Source: Planococcus maritimus (GTDB lineage: Bacteria; Bacillota; Bacilli; Bacillales_A; Planococcaceae). Taken from it: 64,000 bases of DNA. The position numbers and the translations under genes are program-made. The stretch is taken from contig NZ_LTZG01000011.1 of NCBI RefSeq assembly GCF_001592825.1, forward strand, positions 186,001-250,000, given 5' to 3'. The notes below the pieces were generated by a model. The model was not told the DNA's origin. It saw nothing but the letters and a program-made list of their open reading frames with translations, and searched no databases. This document shows, piece by piece, positions 44,957-53,962 of this stretch (position 1 is the first letter of the stretch; each line of letters starts with the position of its first letter).

Positions 44957-47710
44957 CTACTTCTTCTTCCCTTTCCCTTTCTCCACAACCTCAGCTTCAA
45001 CACTCACTGCATCGTAAATCGAATTCGCAATGAAGCGATAGCTGTGTTCAGTATGGGCGCGGAACGCCAGAGAGTTCGCAAACAAGTTAAACTTCGTCTC
45101 TCCCTGTTCTGCCGTAATGGCCATCGTTTGGCCAAGAGCTTGTTCATAGCCAGGCCACCAGCCGGCGAGGTAGAAATCGTCGCTGTCCTGGAAGCTTGCG
45201 AGAACTTCTGCGCCTTCAGGAACGCCGGAAATCCATGAACCGGTTGTGACATAAAGGTTTTCTTGTTCTTCGTATCCAGCAGTCAGCGGATGCTCCGCGA
45301 CATTGGCTTTCACGAGTCCTTCGTGTCTGCTTCCGGTGCTCGCATACGCAAAGCCTGGCAGCAAGCCGCTCTTGCTCACGGCGTTCAACGCAGGTGCACC
45401 GATCCCGACGAAGGTTTTGCCGCTGACTTGCGCGGCATTGAATGAACCGCTATCGCTGACGATGACATCCGCTTCCGCAGCATCCGTCAATTCAAAGCCA
45501 AGCTCGCGCAGTGAGAAGTCCAATTGCGCAGAACCGGTTGCCGCAACGCTCGGTTGCTCGAGCATTTCGGTGTCCGCATTTTTGCCATTGCCGAATACTT
45601 GTGTTTCAAAATAATAATCATCGGCATACGGGCGAAGATCGTTCGTCGCTACGACGAAATCACCAGCTTCCGCTTTGCCTTTGCTTTCCGTCAACACTTC
45701 CACAGTCTTGCCATCAGCAAGCAACGCGTTAACGACACGGATCGCATCGTTCGTCGAATTCTCGAGAATTTGTTTTGGCGGATTTCCTTTTACCGTACTT
45801 GTCGGAACGACCGCTTCTTCAAGTTCTTGAGTCTTTCCATCAAATGCATTCTCAACACGAACTTCTTCCAAATCAAAGCCTCTCAAGTCCGAAAAATTAA
45901 CAACGATCGGGTCATACATCGCATCCCAATCGGACACGTCATCGCCTTCATAAAGCATGGCGTTCGCCAAGCCGCGTTTCGCCTGATCCATCGGCACGAT
46001 GAATGTGCCTTTTGGATAAGTCACACCGTCCGCTTTTACCGGTTTCACGGTCTTTTCCACTTCCACGCCGTTGCGAATTAAATAATCCGCCATCTTATAC
46101 GCTTCCAATGCATTCTTCTGGTTTTTGTCATCTGTCGGAATCACGTAATAATCCGGGAAGAAGTTTTCATTGTCTCCGCGGTCGCGGCCGATCACTTCAC
46201 CTGCCGCGTTGACGTAATATTCATCGACGGCACGATTATCTTCTCCGTCCACGCCGCGTTTAAAAATCTCCAATTGCTCTTTATACAAGCGGTCTTTATT
46301 GTCATGCACATAATTCGCCGCGCCAAGCCCGCTGCCAACGAGTGCATTATAACCGTCCTGGCCGAGTTTCGGCACTTCGATCGTATGGCCGAGCGACCCG
46401 TGAAGCATCGCATAAATCGCCGTGTAGGCCGGCGTCATATCATCCCAACCCGAGCCATAACCGTCTTTGGCAATGAAATAAGACGTCAGCTCTGAATTCG
46501 CGATACCGGCATTGCCCATGGCATTTGCTTGTTCCATCATATTGTCGATCAATAAATCGTATTCGAAATTCGGGTTATGCGGCGGTGTTGCCGGTTCGAT
46601 CAAGAACCCGTCCACATAGCCGTGGAAATCCACAAATGATAGTGGCGTCCATTTCGACAGCACTTCATTCACTTGTTGCGTTTCCACTTGCGTTTGGTAC
46701 GCATTGTCTCGGTTCAAGTCAAAGCCCTCGGCGTTCGCGCGCGTGTTGGCCGCTCTGCCGTCCGGATTGCTCGTGAACATATAGAGGAAAATCGCATCAT
46801 CGAGCACTTCGTCGACGTTCAAATTCTCTTCAAATTCCGTGTCGCCGTCTGTATTCATGAATTCCACTTCGTCTTCTAGTGCGAATTTCTCTAACAACTC
46901 GACTTGCACATCCACACCTTCCACTTCGTCCGGGTGGATATTATTGAACCAGATCGGCACTTGGTAATCGCCCATCGTGTCGTTCTCGAGTTTTTCAATC
47001 AAGCTCTCCGGATCTTCAAGCGCAGTCGGCAAAGTTTCATTCAAATACTGATCAACCGCTTCCTCGTCGCGAGCCAAAATGACGAAATGAATATCGCGCC
47101 CTTCTGTCGTTTTGCCGACGGTTTGATATTCGAGATAGCGATCGTTGTTTTCGTCTTCTTCAGCAGCTTCGAAAATCTCATCGATCGCCGGTTTTAATTC
47201 ATCGTAAAACTTGAACTCATCGTAGACGTTCAATTCGACGGTCGCTGCCGCTTTTTCGCCGCTTGCGGAATCAACCAGCGCGAGTTCATAATCGCCGATA
47301 AATTGCTGGTACTGCGTACGGATCGTCCGGTTGGATAAATCATCCGTCCCGTACAATAAACCGAATTCCAGCACGGCCGTGATTTGGTTCGTGCCTTCCA
47401 CAAAAGAAGGTTCTTCCACGACGGTGATAAACGGGTCGCCATTGTAGCTTTGGCCTTGGGTCCATTGCTGCCATTCAGATAGCGGCTTTCCGCCAAACTG
47501 GAATTCGACATCTTCCAAATCGACCCCTTCGCCTAAATCAGCCGATACTTCGACAGTGCGCGCTTCGGTCAATGAAAAGACCGAACGGCTCACTTCAAGC
47601 TGGTTCGCCTGTTGTGTCGCGCTAGCCCCCGTTTCATTTGCAGCCATTGGTGGCACAAATGCTGACAATACCAGCACTGCCGAGAGCCATCCTGCAAAAA
47701 CTTTTTTCAT
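44957..47710 (-). CDS. Secreted M14 zinc carboxypeptidase-like protein
   Basis: A 917-residue exported protein. The signal peptide is MKKVFAGWLSAVLVLSAFVPPMAA. After a beta-rich segment (30-165), the M14 domain (~190-500) carries zinc ligands in NNIHPDEVEG (HxxE), DFHGYVDG (third His) and the catalytic Glu in GHTIEVPKLG. GFDLNRDNAY is the substrate-binding Arg loop. The C-terminal ~350 residues include an alpha/beta part (VSDSGSFNAAQVSGKTFVGIG) resembling amidotransferase-like folds. It ends in a basic GKGKKK tail. Likely degrades peptides or wall peptides outside the cell. ATG at 47710. Confidence 0.88.
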   Translation of the reverse strand: MKKVFAGWLSAVLVLSAFVPPMAANETGASATQQANQLEVSRSVFSLTEARTVEVSADLGEGVDLEDVEFQFGGKPLSEWQQWTQGQSYNGDPFITVVEEPSFVEGTNQITAVLEFGLLYGTDDLSNRTIRTQYQQFIGDYELALVDSASGEKAAATVELNVYDEFKFYDELKPAIDEIFEAAEEDENNDRYLEYQTVGKTTEGRDIHFVILARDEEAVDQYLNETLPTALEDPESLIEKLENDTMGDYQVPIWFNNIHPDEVEGVDVQVELLEKFALEDEVEFMNTDGDTEFEENLNVDEVLDDAIFLYMFTSNPDGRAANTRANAEGFDLNRDNAYQTQVETQQVNEVLSKWTPLSFVDFHGYVDGFLIEPATPPHNPNFEYDLLIDNMMEQANAMGNAGIANSELTSYFIAKDGYGSGWDDMTPAYTAIYAMLHGSLGHTIEVPKLGQDGYNALVGSGLGAANYVHDNKDRLYKEQLEIFKRGVDGEDNRAVDEYYVNAAGEVIGRDRGDNENFFPDYYVIPTDDKNQKNALEAYKMADYLIRNGVEVEKTVKPVKADGVTYPKGTFIVPMDQAKRGLANAMLYEGDDVSDWDAMYDPIVVNFSDLRGFDLEEVRVENAFDGKTQELEEAVVPTSTVKGNPPKQILENSTNDAIRVVNALLADGKTVEVLTESKGKAEAGDFVVATNDLRPYADDYYFETQVFGNGKNADTEMLEQPSVAATGSAQLDFSLRELGFELTDAAEADVIVSDSGSFNAAQVSGKTFVGIGAPALNAVSKSGLLPGFAYASTGSRHEGLVKANVAEHPLTAGYEEQENLYVTTGSWISGVPEGAEVLASFQDSDDFYLAGWWPGYEQALGQTMAITAEQGETKFNLFANSLAFRAHTEHSYRFIANSIYDAVSVEAEVVEKGKGKKK

Positions 47711-47862
47711 CTACTCAACATCCCTTCGTTCATTAATTTTTTATTACCAGTTTTCAATATAACAGAATATTTCGTAATCCGAAGTAGACAAAAGGAGTAA
47801 TTATTAAAAATAGGACTTTATTCCAGTTAATGAACTATTCCTTCCGCGACTAAAAAGGAACT

Positions 47863-48045
47863 AATTGTGTGGCGCACAGGGACATCGCTACACGAGAACC
47901 CTGATACAACAGGTTTTACACTTTTGAAATTGTGTCTTGCACAGGGACACGCCCGTCGAATTGTGTCTTGCACAGGGACGCCTCGATATACAAACCCTGC
48001 CACAGTAGTCTTTTCACCTCCAGAATTGTGTCGCGCACAGGGACA
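47863..48045 (+). repeat. Tandem array of two repeat pairs (four units)
   Basis: Units at 47863-47884, 47928-47949, 47959-47979 and 48024-48045: two pairs each with 65-bp period, offset by 96 bp. They occupy the divergent region between the M14 gene and the amidase gene, otherwise without features (47711-48123). Confidence 0.92.
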
Positions 48046-48123
48046 CGCAAGCAAAACTTTATGCAAAATTAGGAATTCATGTACAATTAAAGAAAATACA
48101 CCAAACCAGTAAGGAGCCTACAT

Positions 48124-49581
48124 ATGGAAACAAGCACTTTCAAACTGATCGAAGCAACAATTGAAGATATCCAACAAGCATTCCGCGAACAAAAACTGAC
48201 CTCTGTCGAATTAGTCCAAGCCTACGTCGACCGGATCGAGGCGTTCGATCAAAACGGCCCGAAAATCAATTCCGTCCGGGCGATTAATCCAGACGCCTTG
48301 GCAATCGCAGCCGAGCTGGACGAAAAATGCGGACAAGACGGGCAAGGCCCGCTGTACGGCATTCCGGTGTTACTGAAAGACAATATCGAAACAAAAGACC
48401 CGATGCCGACGACTGCTGGCGCCATCGCGCTTGAATACAATTTCGCAAAAGAAGATGCGTTCGTAGCGAAGCAATTGCGTGATGCTGGCGCCATCATCCT
48501 TGGCAAAGTGAATTTGAGCGAATGGGCATATTTCATGTCGCAAGACGGCCCGAGCGGTTATAGCTCGCTCGCCGGCCAAGTAAAAAATCCGTACGGCATC
48601 GATGTTTTTGAAGCAGAAGATGTCGGCGGCTCGAGTTCTGGGACGGGTGCTGCCATTGCGTCGAACTTCGCAGTAGTCGGTATCGGCACGGAAACCTCAG
48701 GCTCGATCCTCAGCCCATCCAGTGCCAATTCCATCGTCGGCATCAAGCCGACTGTCGGGCTCATCAGCCGTTCGCGCATCATCCCGATTTCTGAAAGCCA
48801 GGACACCGCCGGACCGATGGCACGCACTGTGAAGGACGCCGCGATTCTCTTAGGCGCGATGACTGGCGTCGACGAACAAGATCCGGCGACACTGGGGAGC
48901 GCAGCATGCGCACTCAGCGATTACACGCCACATCTCAAAGCAGACGGTTTGAAAGGTGCCCGCATCGGCGTCGATCTCGCGTTTTTAAACAATGAAGCAC
49001 CGGAAGAACGTGCCATTATGGACGCGGCCATCGAGCAAATCAAAGCACTTGGCGCCACCGTCGTTGAACTGACGATTCCACAAAAAGATTTCGAATCGGA
49101 CGTGTTATGGTACGAATTCAAGCGCGGCGTTAACGACTATCTCGCCACGACACCAGACGATGTTCCAGTCAAATCACTCGCGGATGTCATCGAATTCAAC
49201 AAGCAAGACCCCGAGCGGCGCATGAAGTTCGGCCAAGCCGTATTGGACAAAGCCCAAAGCTTAAGTGACGACCCGAACGACGCGACGTATTTGGAACACC
49301 GCGAAATCGACTTCCGCTCTTCTACTTCAGAAGGCATCGATCTCGTCATGAAGCAGCACCAGCTTGACGCACTGCTATTCCAAAACAACCGCGGCGCAGC
49401 GATGCCGGCAAAAGCCGGCTACCCGTCGATTACCGTGCCAGCCGGCTACATAGCAGATGACCATCCGGTCGGGGTCACGTTCAGCGCGCAGGCATTCAGC
49501 GAAGCGCGCTTGATTGAACTGGCTTATTCTTACGAGCAAGCGACGCAGAAACGGATTACACCGAATTTGGAATCGTACTGA
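48124..49581 (+). CDS. Amidase-signature family amidase
   Basis: A 485-residue amidase: LYGIPVLLKDNIE holds the catalytic Lys, DVGGSSSGTGAAIAS the cis-Ser and GIGTETSGSILSPSS the nucleophilic Ser. TAGAIALEYN and GIKPTVGLISRSRIIPISESQDTAGPM (pieces) are also typical. It is not GatA (no gatC/gatB neighbours, different C-terminus). No signal peptide. Hydrolyses an unknown carboxamide. AAGGAG is 7 bp before the ATG. Confidence 0.9.
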   Translation: METSTFKLIEATIEDIQQAFREQKLTSVELVQAYVDRIEAFDQNGPKINSVRAINPDALAIAAELDEKCGQDGQGPLYGIPVLLKDNIETKDPMPTTAGAIALEYNFAKEDAFVAKQLRDAGAIILGKVNLSEWAYFMSQDGPSGYSSLAGQVKNPYGIDVFEAEDVGGSSSGTGAAIASNFAVVGIGTETSGSILSPSSANSIVGIKPTVGLISRSRIIPISESQDTAGPMARTVKDAAILLGAMTGVDEQDPATLGSAACALSDYTPHLKADGLKGARIGVDLAFLNNEAPEERAIMDAAIEQIKALGATVVELTIPQKDFESDVLWYEFKRGVNDYLATTPDDVPVKSLADVIEFNKQDPERRMKFGQAVLDKAQSLSDDPNDATYLEHREIDFRSSTSEGIDLVMKQHQLDALLFQNNRGAAMPAKAGYPSITVPAGYIADDHPVGVTFSAQAFSEARLIELAYSYEQATQKRITPNLESY

Positions 49582-49600
49582 GTTTTTATCTGCTAACTCA

Positions 49601-49660
49601 AAACCCCCTGCACTGAACAGTTGGTATTTGGCATCAACCATTCAGTGTAGGGGGTTTTTA
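49601..49660 (+). terminator. Terminator of the amidase gene
   Basis: AACCCCCTGCACTGAA pairs with TTCAGTGTAGGGGGTT around a 24-base loop, followed by TTTTATAA. Confidence 0.82.
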
Positions 49661-49758
49661 TAAATGTGTCATTTGAGTTCTCAAAATATCGAGTTTGTAC
49701 TTTCTTTCGAGAAATTTCTTAATGAATTTTATTAGAAAATCTTATTATTCATAAAGGG

Positions 49759-49881
49759 TCAAGCTTGGCTTGCATGTATGCCGTCTTGATCTTTCTTATA
49801 TTTAATGAATGCGGTACAAGTTTCATCTATTTCTTCTAAGATAGTAAACTCACTATCTGGGTGATAAAATAAGAAATGCAG
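49759..49881 (-). pseudogene. Short protein-like fragment on the - strand
   Basis: An open stretch of 40 codons with no ATG or ribosome site, preceded by an in-frame TAG. Its translation (FLFYHPDSEFTILEEIDE, TCTAFIKYKKDQDG) reads like the end of a real protein, so it may be a remnant of a lost gene. The toxin promoter lies inside it. I do not recognise the family. Confidence 0.3.
49862..49870 (+). promoter_or_regulatory. Extended -10 promoter of the holin-like toxin
   Basis: TG-A-TAAAAT (49862-49870) is an extended -10 with a poor -35 (TAGTAA 17 bp upstream). Transcription from ~49877 would give a leader of about 60 bases before the toxin ATG. Confidence 0.5.
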
Positions 49882-49907
49882 CTACATAAAGTGGACGGGC
49901 GGTTGGC

Positions 49908-49927
49908 ACTCCCTTGAGAAAGGGGGT
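49908..49927 (+). promoter_or_regulatory. Hairpin masking the toxin ribosome binding site
   Basis: ACTCCCTT pairs with AAGGGGGT (one G-U) around a GAGA tetraloop. The 3' arm is the toxin Shine-Dalgarno (AAAGGGGGTG), so the folded mRNA would hide it. Confidence 0.65.
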
Positions 49928-49936
49928 GTTTAGAAT

Positions 49937-50047
49937 ATGGTGACTTACGATGCTATGAATATGCTATTTCAATTTGGTATATTCCTCACTTCAGCTTTGA
50001 CCGTTGGAGTCGCGATCATCGCACTTGCCATCAACAAAAAGAAGTAA
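49937..50047 (+). CDS. Holin-like toxin of a type I toxin-antitoxin system
   Basis: A 36-residue peptide: a short polar start (MVTYDAMNMLFQFG), one hydrophobic helix (IFLTSALTVGVAIIALAI) and a basic NKKK tail. This is the layout of the putative holin-like toxin family and of TxpA/BsrG-type membrane toxins. The strong AAAGGGGGTG ribosome site 9 bp before the ATG is locked in a hairpin, and a convergent antisense RNA overlaps the last codons. No other genes are coupled to it. Action at the cell membrane is inferred from the family. Confidence 0.8.
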   Translation: MVTYDAMNMLFQFGIFLTSALTVGVAIIALAINKKK

Positions 50048-50172
50048 CCGCCTTTTCCCTGCCAGGATTGTAGGTGGTTACTCTTTGCTTAAAACATCTT
50101 CACTTTGGCCAGCCGCACTTATACGGCATGTACTGCATCGACCGGGTGTTAGCGCACTCGGTCTTTTTTTAT
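50036..50172 (-). ncRNA. Predicted antisense antitoxin RNA to the holin-like toxin
   Basis: On the - strand a perfect TATAAT lies at 50179-50184 (weak -35 TAGAAC 17 bp before it), giving a start near 50172. The terminator is AGTAACC-CC (50082-50073) paired with GG-GGTTACT (50052-50043), followed by TCTTTTT. The ~135-nt RNA would be complementary to the whole 3' untranslated region and last ~12 bases of the toxin gene, as in RatA/txpA and SR4/bsrG. Confidence 0.65.
50140..50170 (+). terminator. Terminator of the toxin mRNA
   Basis: GACCG-GTG pairs with CAC-CGGTC around TTAGCG-type loop bases, followed by seven T. It ends where the antisense RNA begins. Confidence 0.82.
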
Positions 50173-50242
50173 GTCTAAATTATAGCATATTAAGTTTTTC
50201 GGTTCTATTATTTAATAGTTTATTAACAGGCTCTTTTGGATC

Positions 50243-50395
50243 TTATCTTATACCCATTAATGCTGAGGCTTTTGCTTTTACATCTTTAGTAATTGAAGGA
50301 TGTTTTGAAGCAATGACTTCCTTTAGAGCTTTCTCTTTCCCACCATTTTTAAAAATGGTAATAGCTGAAGAATCCTGATGAAAATGCCACTGCAT
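50243..50395 (-). CDS. Possible small protein or gene fragment
   Basis: An ATG-initiated frame of 50 codons (in-frame GTG at 50404 also possible). The translation (MQWHFHQDSSAITIFKNGG, KEKALKEVIASKHPSI, TKDVKAKASALMGIR) looks protein-like, but no ribosome site precedes either start. It could be a remnant of the same lost gene as 49759-49881. I do not recognise it. Confidence 0.35.
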   Translation of the reverse strand: MQWHFHQDSSAITIFKNGGKEKALKEVIASKHPSITKDVKAKASALMGIR

Positions 50396-50455
50396 TTGAT
50401 GCACTATAATAACCGCTCTCTACTGAGCGATCGGCAATTGCCGTTACTCAGGTTG

Positions 50456-50542
50456 AATTGTGTCTTGCACAGGGACGTTGCACACCACAAACCCCCATAC
50501 ATCAAGGTTTTTGCCAGCAGAATTGTGTGATGCACAGGGACA
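50456..50542 (+). repeat. Paired dispersed repeat, 65-bp period
   Basis: Units at 50456-50476 and 50521-50542 with inner AAGGTT. The second ends 5 bp from the SWIM gene stop. Confidence 0.92.
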
Positions 50543-50547
50543 TTCAC

Positions 50548-52206
50548 TTATTTCAACTCCACCTTCCCCAACTCATCCAACAACGCAGGCCGCTTCGGAT
50601 ACATGAACTTAATCTCCTCGACTAACCCCGTTGCTGCTTGGGCACCAAGTGCGGTTTGGAACGACTTGATTTTCTGGCAGGCGGTCCAATAGGCTTTGCG
50701 GTTGGACGCCTGGTCGATCAGCCGGTAAATATAAGCTGTGTAGATTTCATTCACTTCATGCGGATAATCCGCCAGCAGGTGCGGATACAGCTGCTCGATT
50801 GCGGAGAGGTCCTTCCGGCAGTAATCCAGCAACTCGCCCAATTTCTGTTCCTCGATAAGGATTTCAAGATACAACGCCCGACTTCGCGGGTTGCGTTTCA
50901 TTTCATCTAGAAGTATCGACAACTTCTCTGGCCATTGCCCGGCATCCACCAAACTCTTCAGTTTAAAGTAATATTCTTCCTCGCCTTCTAGCGCAAATTG
51001 AAAGCTGAGGTCAATCATCTCCGCTGTGTTGCCCATTCCTTCGTAAGCTTTGAAACGCAGCTTTTTCCATTCATACATAAGCCCCGCAAAATTCGCATCC
51101 AGTCTCTCCGACTCTTCACAAACTTGAAGGGCTTTTTCAAACTCTCTAGCTTCTAATGCCTGCCACATCTGCGCTCTGCGGATAGCGGGGTAGGCATGAA
51201 ACTTGGTGCAAAACGCATCGATCGCTTCTTGATTTCCTTGTTGTTGCAGCACCCAAAGCTGATAGCCGCGGAACCGTTCTTCTATATAACGGTACGTTTT
51301 GTTTTGCATTTCCTTGCTGGTAATTAATTTTTCAATAAAGTCATAAAATTTAACGGAAAAGTCACCTTTTTCACTCCATTGCAAGACGGCTTCCAACAAA
51401 CCGCTCGCGGCATCGGTAGTGTCTTGTTCCAGCGCAAACAGGATATGCGGATACAACAGGGCAAGCACGCGGTCGACCGTTGCTTCGTCCACTTCTCCCG
51501 GCCACTCGGCCAGCGCCACATAAATCTTCTCCAAACTTTCGTAAATCGCCGAACTGATCTCTCCAGATGAATCGTCCGCGATATGCAGCATACTCGTACA
51601 TTCCCGGACAACGAGCAAACTAAGTCGGATGATCTTTTCGGCATCTTGCCTTGAATCCAAGCCTTCCAAAAACTCAAGCACTTCCTCCACACCCTCGAGC
51701 GCTTGATCTATCCGGTTCCATTCGATAAATTCATTGCGCACAGCATGGTAAGCTGCTATCCGGATCAGCTGGCGCGCCTTTTCTTCGTCCATCTCGCCCG
51801 TCTCCAAAAATTTCTCTTTCAAATAATGATGGACAGCCGGTTGCTTCTCCATCACCTCTTCTAAAATTTTCAGCAGTTCCGCTTTTTTCAGCGTCTTTAA
51901 TTGCGCCATTACATCCACTGCAGAAGAACCGTTCACTTGTTTGTATTGACGAATCGCCAAGCATACCGCCACTTCGTGCTTGCATAGCGAATCCGATTCG
52001 AATGGACAGGTGCAATACGAGCCGACAATGGTGCCGTCTTTTCTGACATTGATCGACACTTCGTAGTCCTCTGTGCCGCTCACGATCGCATTCCACCGAT
52101 TCGTCGCCACTTCTGCCAACTGCTCGACAAAACCTTGTTCGAAATAATCCACTCCGCGCTTATAAAGCTTTGCGGGAACGGTCTTTTTTAAGTTATTTAA
52201 GTTCAT
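50548..52206 (-). CDS. SWIM zinc-finger protein
   Basis: A 552-residue protein with an N-terminal SWIM finger: SYCTCPFESDSLCKHEVAV (~63-81) is CxC...CxH. The remaining ~450 residues are long helices of a TPR-like solenoid with no catalytic motif. In B. subtilis and others, similar SWIM proteins lie next to SWI2/SNF2 helicases; here none is adjacent. I chose the ATG at 52206 after GGGGGAATT; the in-frame extension to 52272 overlaps the next gene's terminator and lacks a site. Confidence 0.83.
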   Translation of the reverse strand: MNLNNLKKTVPAKLYKRGVDYFEQGFVEQLAEVATNRWNAIVSGTEDYEVSINVRKDGTIVGSYCTCPFESDSLCKHEVAVCLAIRQYKQVNGSSAVDVMAQLKTLKKAELLKILEEVMEKQPAVHHYLKEKFLETGEMDEEKARQLIRIAAYHAVRNEFIEWNRIDQALEGVEEVLEFLEGLDSRQDAEKIIRLSLLVVRECTSMLHIADDSSGEISSAIYESLEKIYVALAEWPGEVDEATVDRVLALLYPHILFALEQDTTDAASGLLEAVLQWSEKGDFSVKFYDFIEKLITSKEMQNKTYRYIEERFRGYQLWVLQQQGNQEAIDAFCTKFHAYPAIRRAQMWQALEAREFEKALQVCEESERLDANFAGLMYEWKKLRFKAYEGMGNTAEMIDLSFQFALEGEEEYYFKLKSLVDAGQWPEKLSILLDEMKRNPRSRALYLEILIEEQKLGELLDYCRKDLSAIEQLYPHLLADYPHEVNEIYTAYIYRLIDQASNRKAYWTACQKIKSFQTALGAQAATGLVEEIKFMYPKRPALLDELGKVELK

Positions 52207-52262
52207 GAGAATTCCCCCTGCCTTGATTATAACCTGCAGGGATTCAGATGAAGAAACAAATA

Positions 52263-52302
52263 CAAAAATCACACCCGCTATCTTGCTGCAGCGGGTGTGA
52301 TC
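52263..52302 (-). terminator. Terminator of the purine permease gene
   Basis: On the - strand ATCACACCCGCT pairs perfectly with AGCGGGTGTGAT around a CTGCAGCAAGAT-type loop, followed by TTTTTGT. Confidence 0.85.
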
Positions 52303-52376
52303 TTGTATCGCATATGGATTTCGTGAGCCATTCCACTTTTCGTGTTCTAAGAATCAACACATTGAAGCGGGTTCAT

Positions 52377-53714
52377 CTATGCTTCTTCTTTCACGGACTC
52401 CTCAGGAATGATCAAGTTCAAGGCAATCGCCACAAAACAGGCGATGGTGATGCCAGAGCCGCCGAACAATAACTTGATCACTTCCGGAAACCCATTCATC
52501 GCATCGGGCACTTGGCTTAAGCCGATCCCAAATACTAAAGACAAGCCAATGATGATCTTGGCTCTTTCATTTAACGGCTCGGACGTCAAGATCGCGATAC
52601 CGGTTAAGGTGATTTGAGAAAAGATAATGACCGTGGCCCCGCCAATAACTGCTGGTGGCATGGTCGAAATTAACGCGCCCACCTTAGGAATGAGCCCAGC
52701 CAAGATCAAGAACCCGGCGCCAACTGCGACGACATAGCGGCTCATGACTTTGGTAAAGGCGATCATCCCTACGTTTTGGCTAAACGAGGTATTCGGCAGC
52801 GAGTTGAAAATCGCTCCGAGAGAAGACGTAAAACCATTAGCGATGACAGAACCGGAAAGCTCCTTTTCGGTCGGCTCTCTATCGGCTCCCCCGGTCGTCA
52901 TCGCGGTCACATCCCCGACGGTCTCAACAGATGTCACGATGAACATGATCATCATCGGGAGGATCGCCCCCCAGTAAAATTCTATTGGAAAATAGAACGG
53001 TTGCGGAACGGAAAACCAGCTCGCTTCTCTCATGGCCGTAAATTCAACCATCCCCAGTGGCAAAGCCACTAAATATCCAATAATAATACCGATTAAAATA
53101 GAGGAAGTTTTCGCCATTCCCGTTGCATATCGATTAAGAAATAACACAATGGCCAATACGAGTAACGCCACTAGCCAGTTTTTAGCTGAGCCAAAACTTT
53201 CAGACCCACTGCCGCCAGCCATCGAGACAATACCTGTCGGCAACAAAGACAAACCGATCGTCAAAACAACTGTACCGGTGACGATTTTCGGAAAGAATCT
53301 CCTTACTTTCTTGATGAAGAATCCTAAAGCGCCGCCAAACAACCCGCCGATCAGGCTGGCACCCAATAATCCACCGATGCCGTAGGAGCCGGCAATGACG
53401 AGATTGGTCGGCAGAAACCCAAAACTCGTCCCCATCACGACCGGCAGCCGTGCCCCGACCATCCAGATTGGGTAACATTGGATGATCGTTGCAATGCCTG
53501 CCATGACCATGGCACTTTGAATCAAGATCGTTAAATCCGCTCCAGTGATGCCGACTGCCCCCGCAATGATAATCGGAACGGCCACGTTTCCTAAAAACAT
53601 CGCGAAAATATGCTGCAACCCTAAAGGGATGGCTTCTTTTAATGGAGGTACGCCATCCACATCGTATTTATTCGTATTCTTCACCTTCGTGTCAGCTCCA
53701 ACTACTTCCTTCAT
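52377..53714 (-). CDS. NCS2-family purine/uric acid permease
   Basis: A 445-residue permease with about 12-14 membrane segments. LGLQHIFAMFLGNVAVP, VMGTSFGFLPTNL, SVETVGDVTAMTTGG (the NCS2 Q/E-x-x-G-D-V-type motif) and NSLPNTSFSQNVGMIAFTKV identify the nucleobase-cation symporter-2 group. Uptake of xanthine, uric acid or uracil is likely; with an adenine deaminase elsewhere in the window, purine scavenging fits. I chose the ATG at 53714 (AAAGAGGTG 7 bp before) over the in-frame ATG at 53732. Confidence 0.88.
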   Translation of the reverse strand: MKEVVGADTKVKNTNKYDVDGVPPLKEAIPLGLQHIFAMFLGNVAVPIIIAGAVGITGADLTILIQSAMVMAGIATIIQCYPIWMVGARLPVVMGTSFGFLPTNLVIAGSYGIGGLLGASLIGGLFGGALGFFIKKVRRFFPKIVTGTVVLTIGLSLLPTGIVSMAGGSGSESFGSAKNWLVALLVLAIVLFLNRYATGMAKTSSILIGIIIGYLVALPLGMVEFTAMREASWFSVPQPFYFPIEFYWGAILPMMIMFIVTSVETVGDVTAMTTGGADREPTEKELSGSVIANGFTSSLGAIFNSLPNTSFSQNVGMIAFTKVMSRYVVAVGAGFLILAGLIPKVGALISTMPPAVIGGATVIIFSQITLTGIAILTSEPLNERAKIIIGLSLVFGIGLSQVPDAMNGFPEVIKLLFGGSGITIACFVAIALNLIIPEESVKEEA

Positions 53715-53767
53715 ACAACACCTCTTTTCCATTTTCTTTGGCTATTCGTGCTATCTTCGGTTAGACA

Positions 53768-53889
53768 GGACTCTGCACTTCATGCGGACGCTTTCCGCGG
53801 ACGAAGCGCTAAGCCTCCTCGTCGCAAGCTTCCGAGGGGTCTCATCACTCCGTTCTTCCGCAGGAGTCGCCGCATTGCGCTCCGAGTCC
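53768..53889. repeat. MITE-like element, third copy
   Basis: GGACTC...ATGCGG at the left and CCGCAT...GAGTCC at the right form a terminal inverted repeat. The interior has CGCTTTCCGCGG, AAGCCTCCTCGTCGC and GCAGGAGTCGCCGC, matching the reverse complement of the element at 21946. Confidence 0.72.
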
Positions 53890-53962
53890 TTGAGATATTG
53901 TTTGCGAAAAGTCTAATAGTTCGTGACTCTCCTTGATTTGATTCCCCCACTTACTAGCCAGC

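Noticed and set aside
50423-50451. Palindrome CTGAG...CGGCAATTGCCG...CTCAG as a terminator
   Set aside because: No T run on either strand; it could be a binding site or chance.
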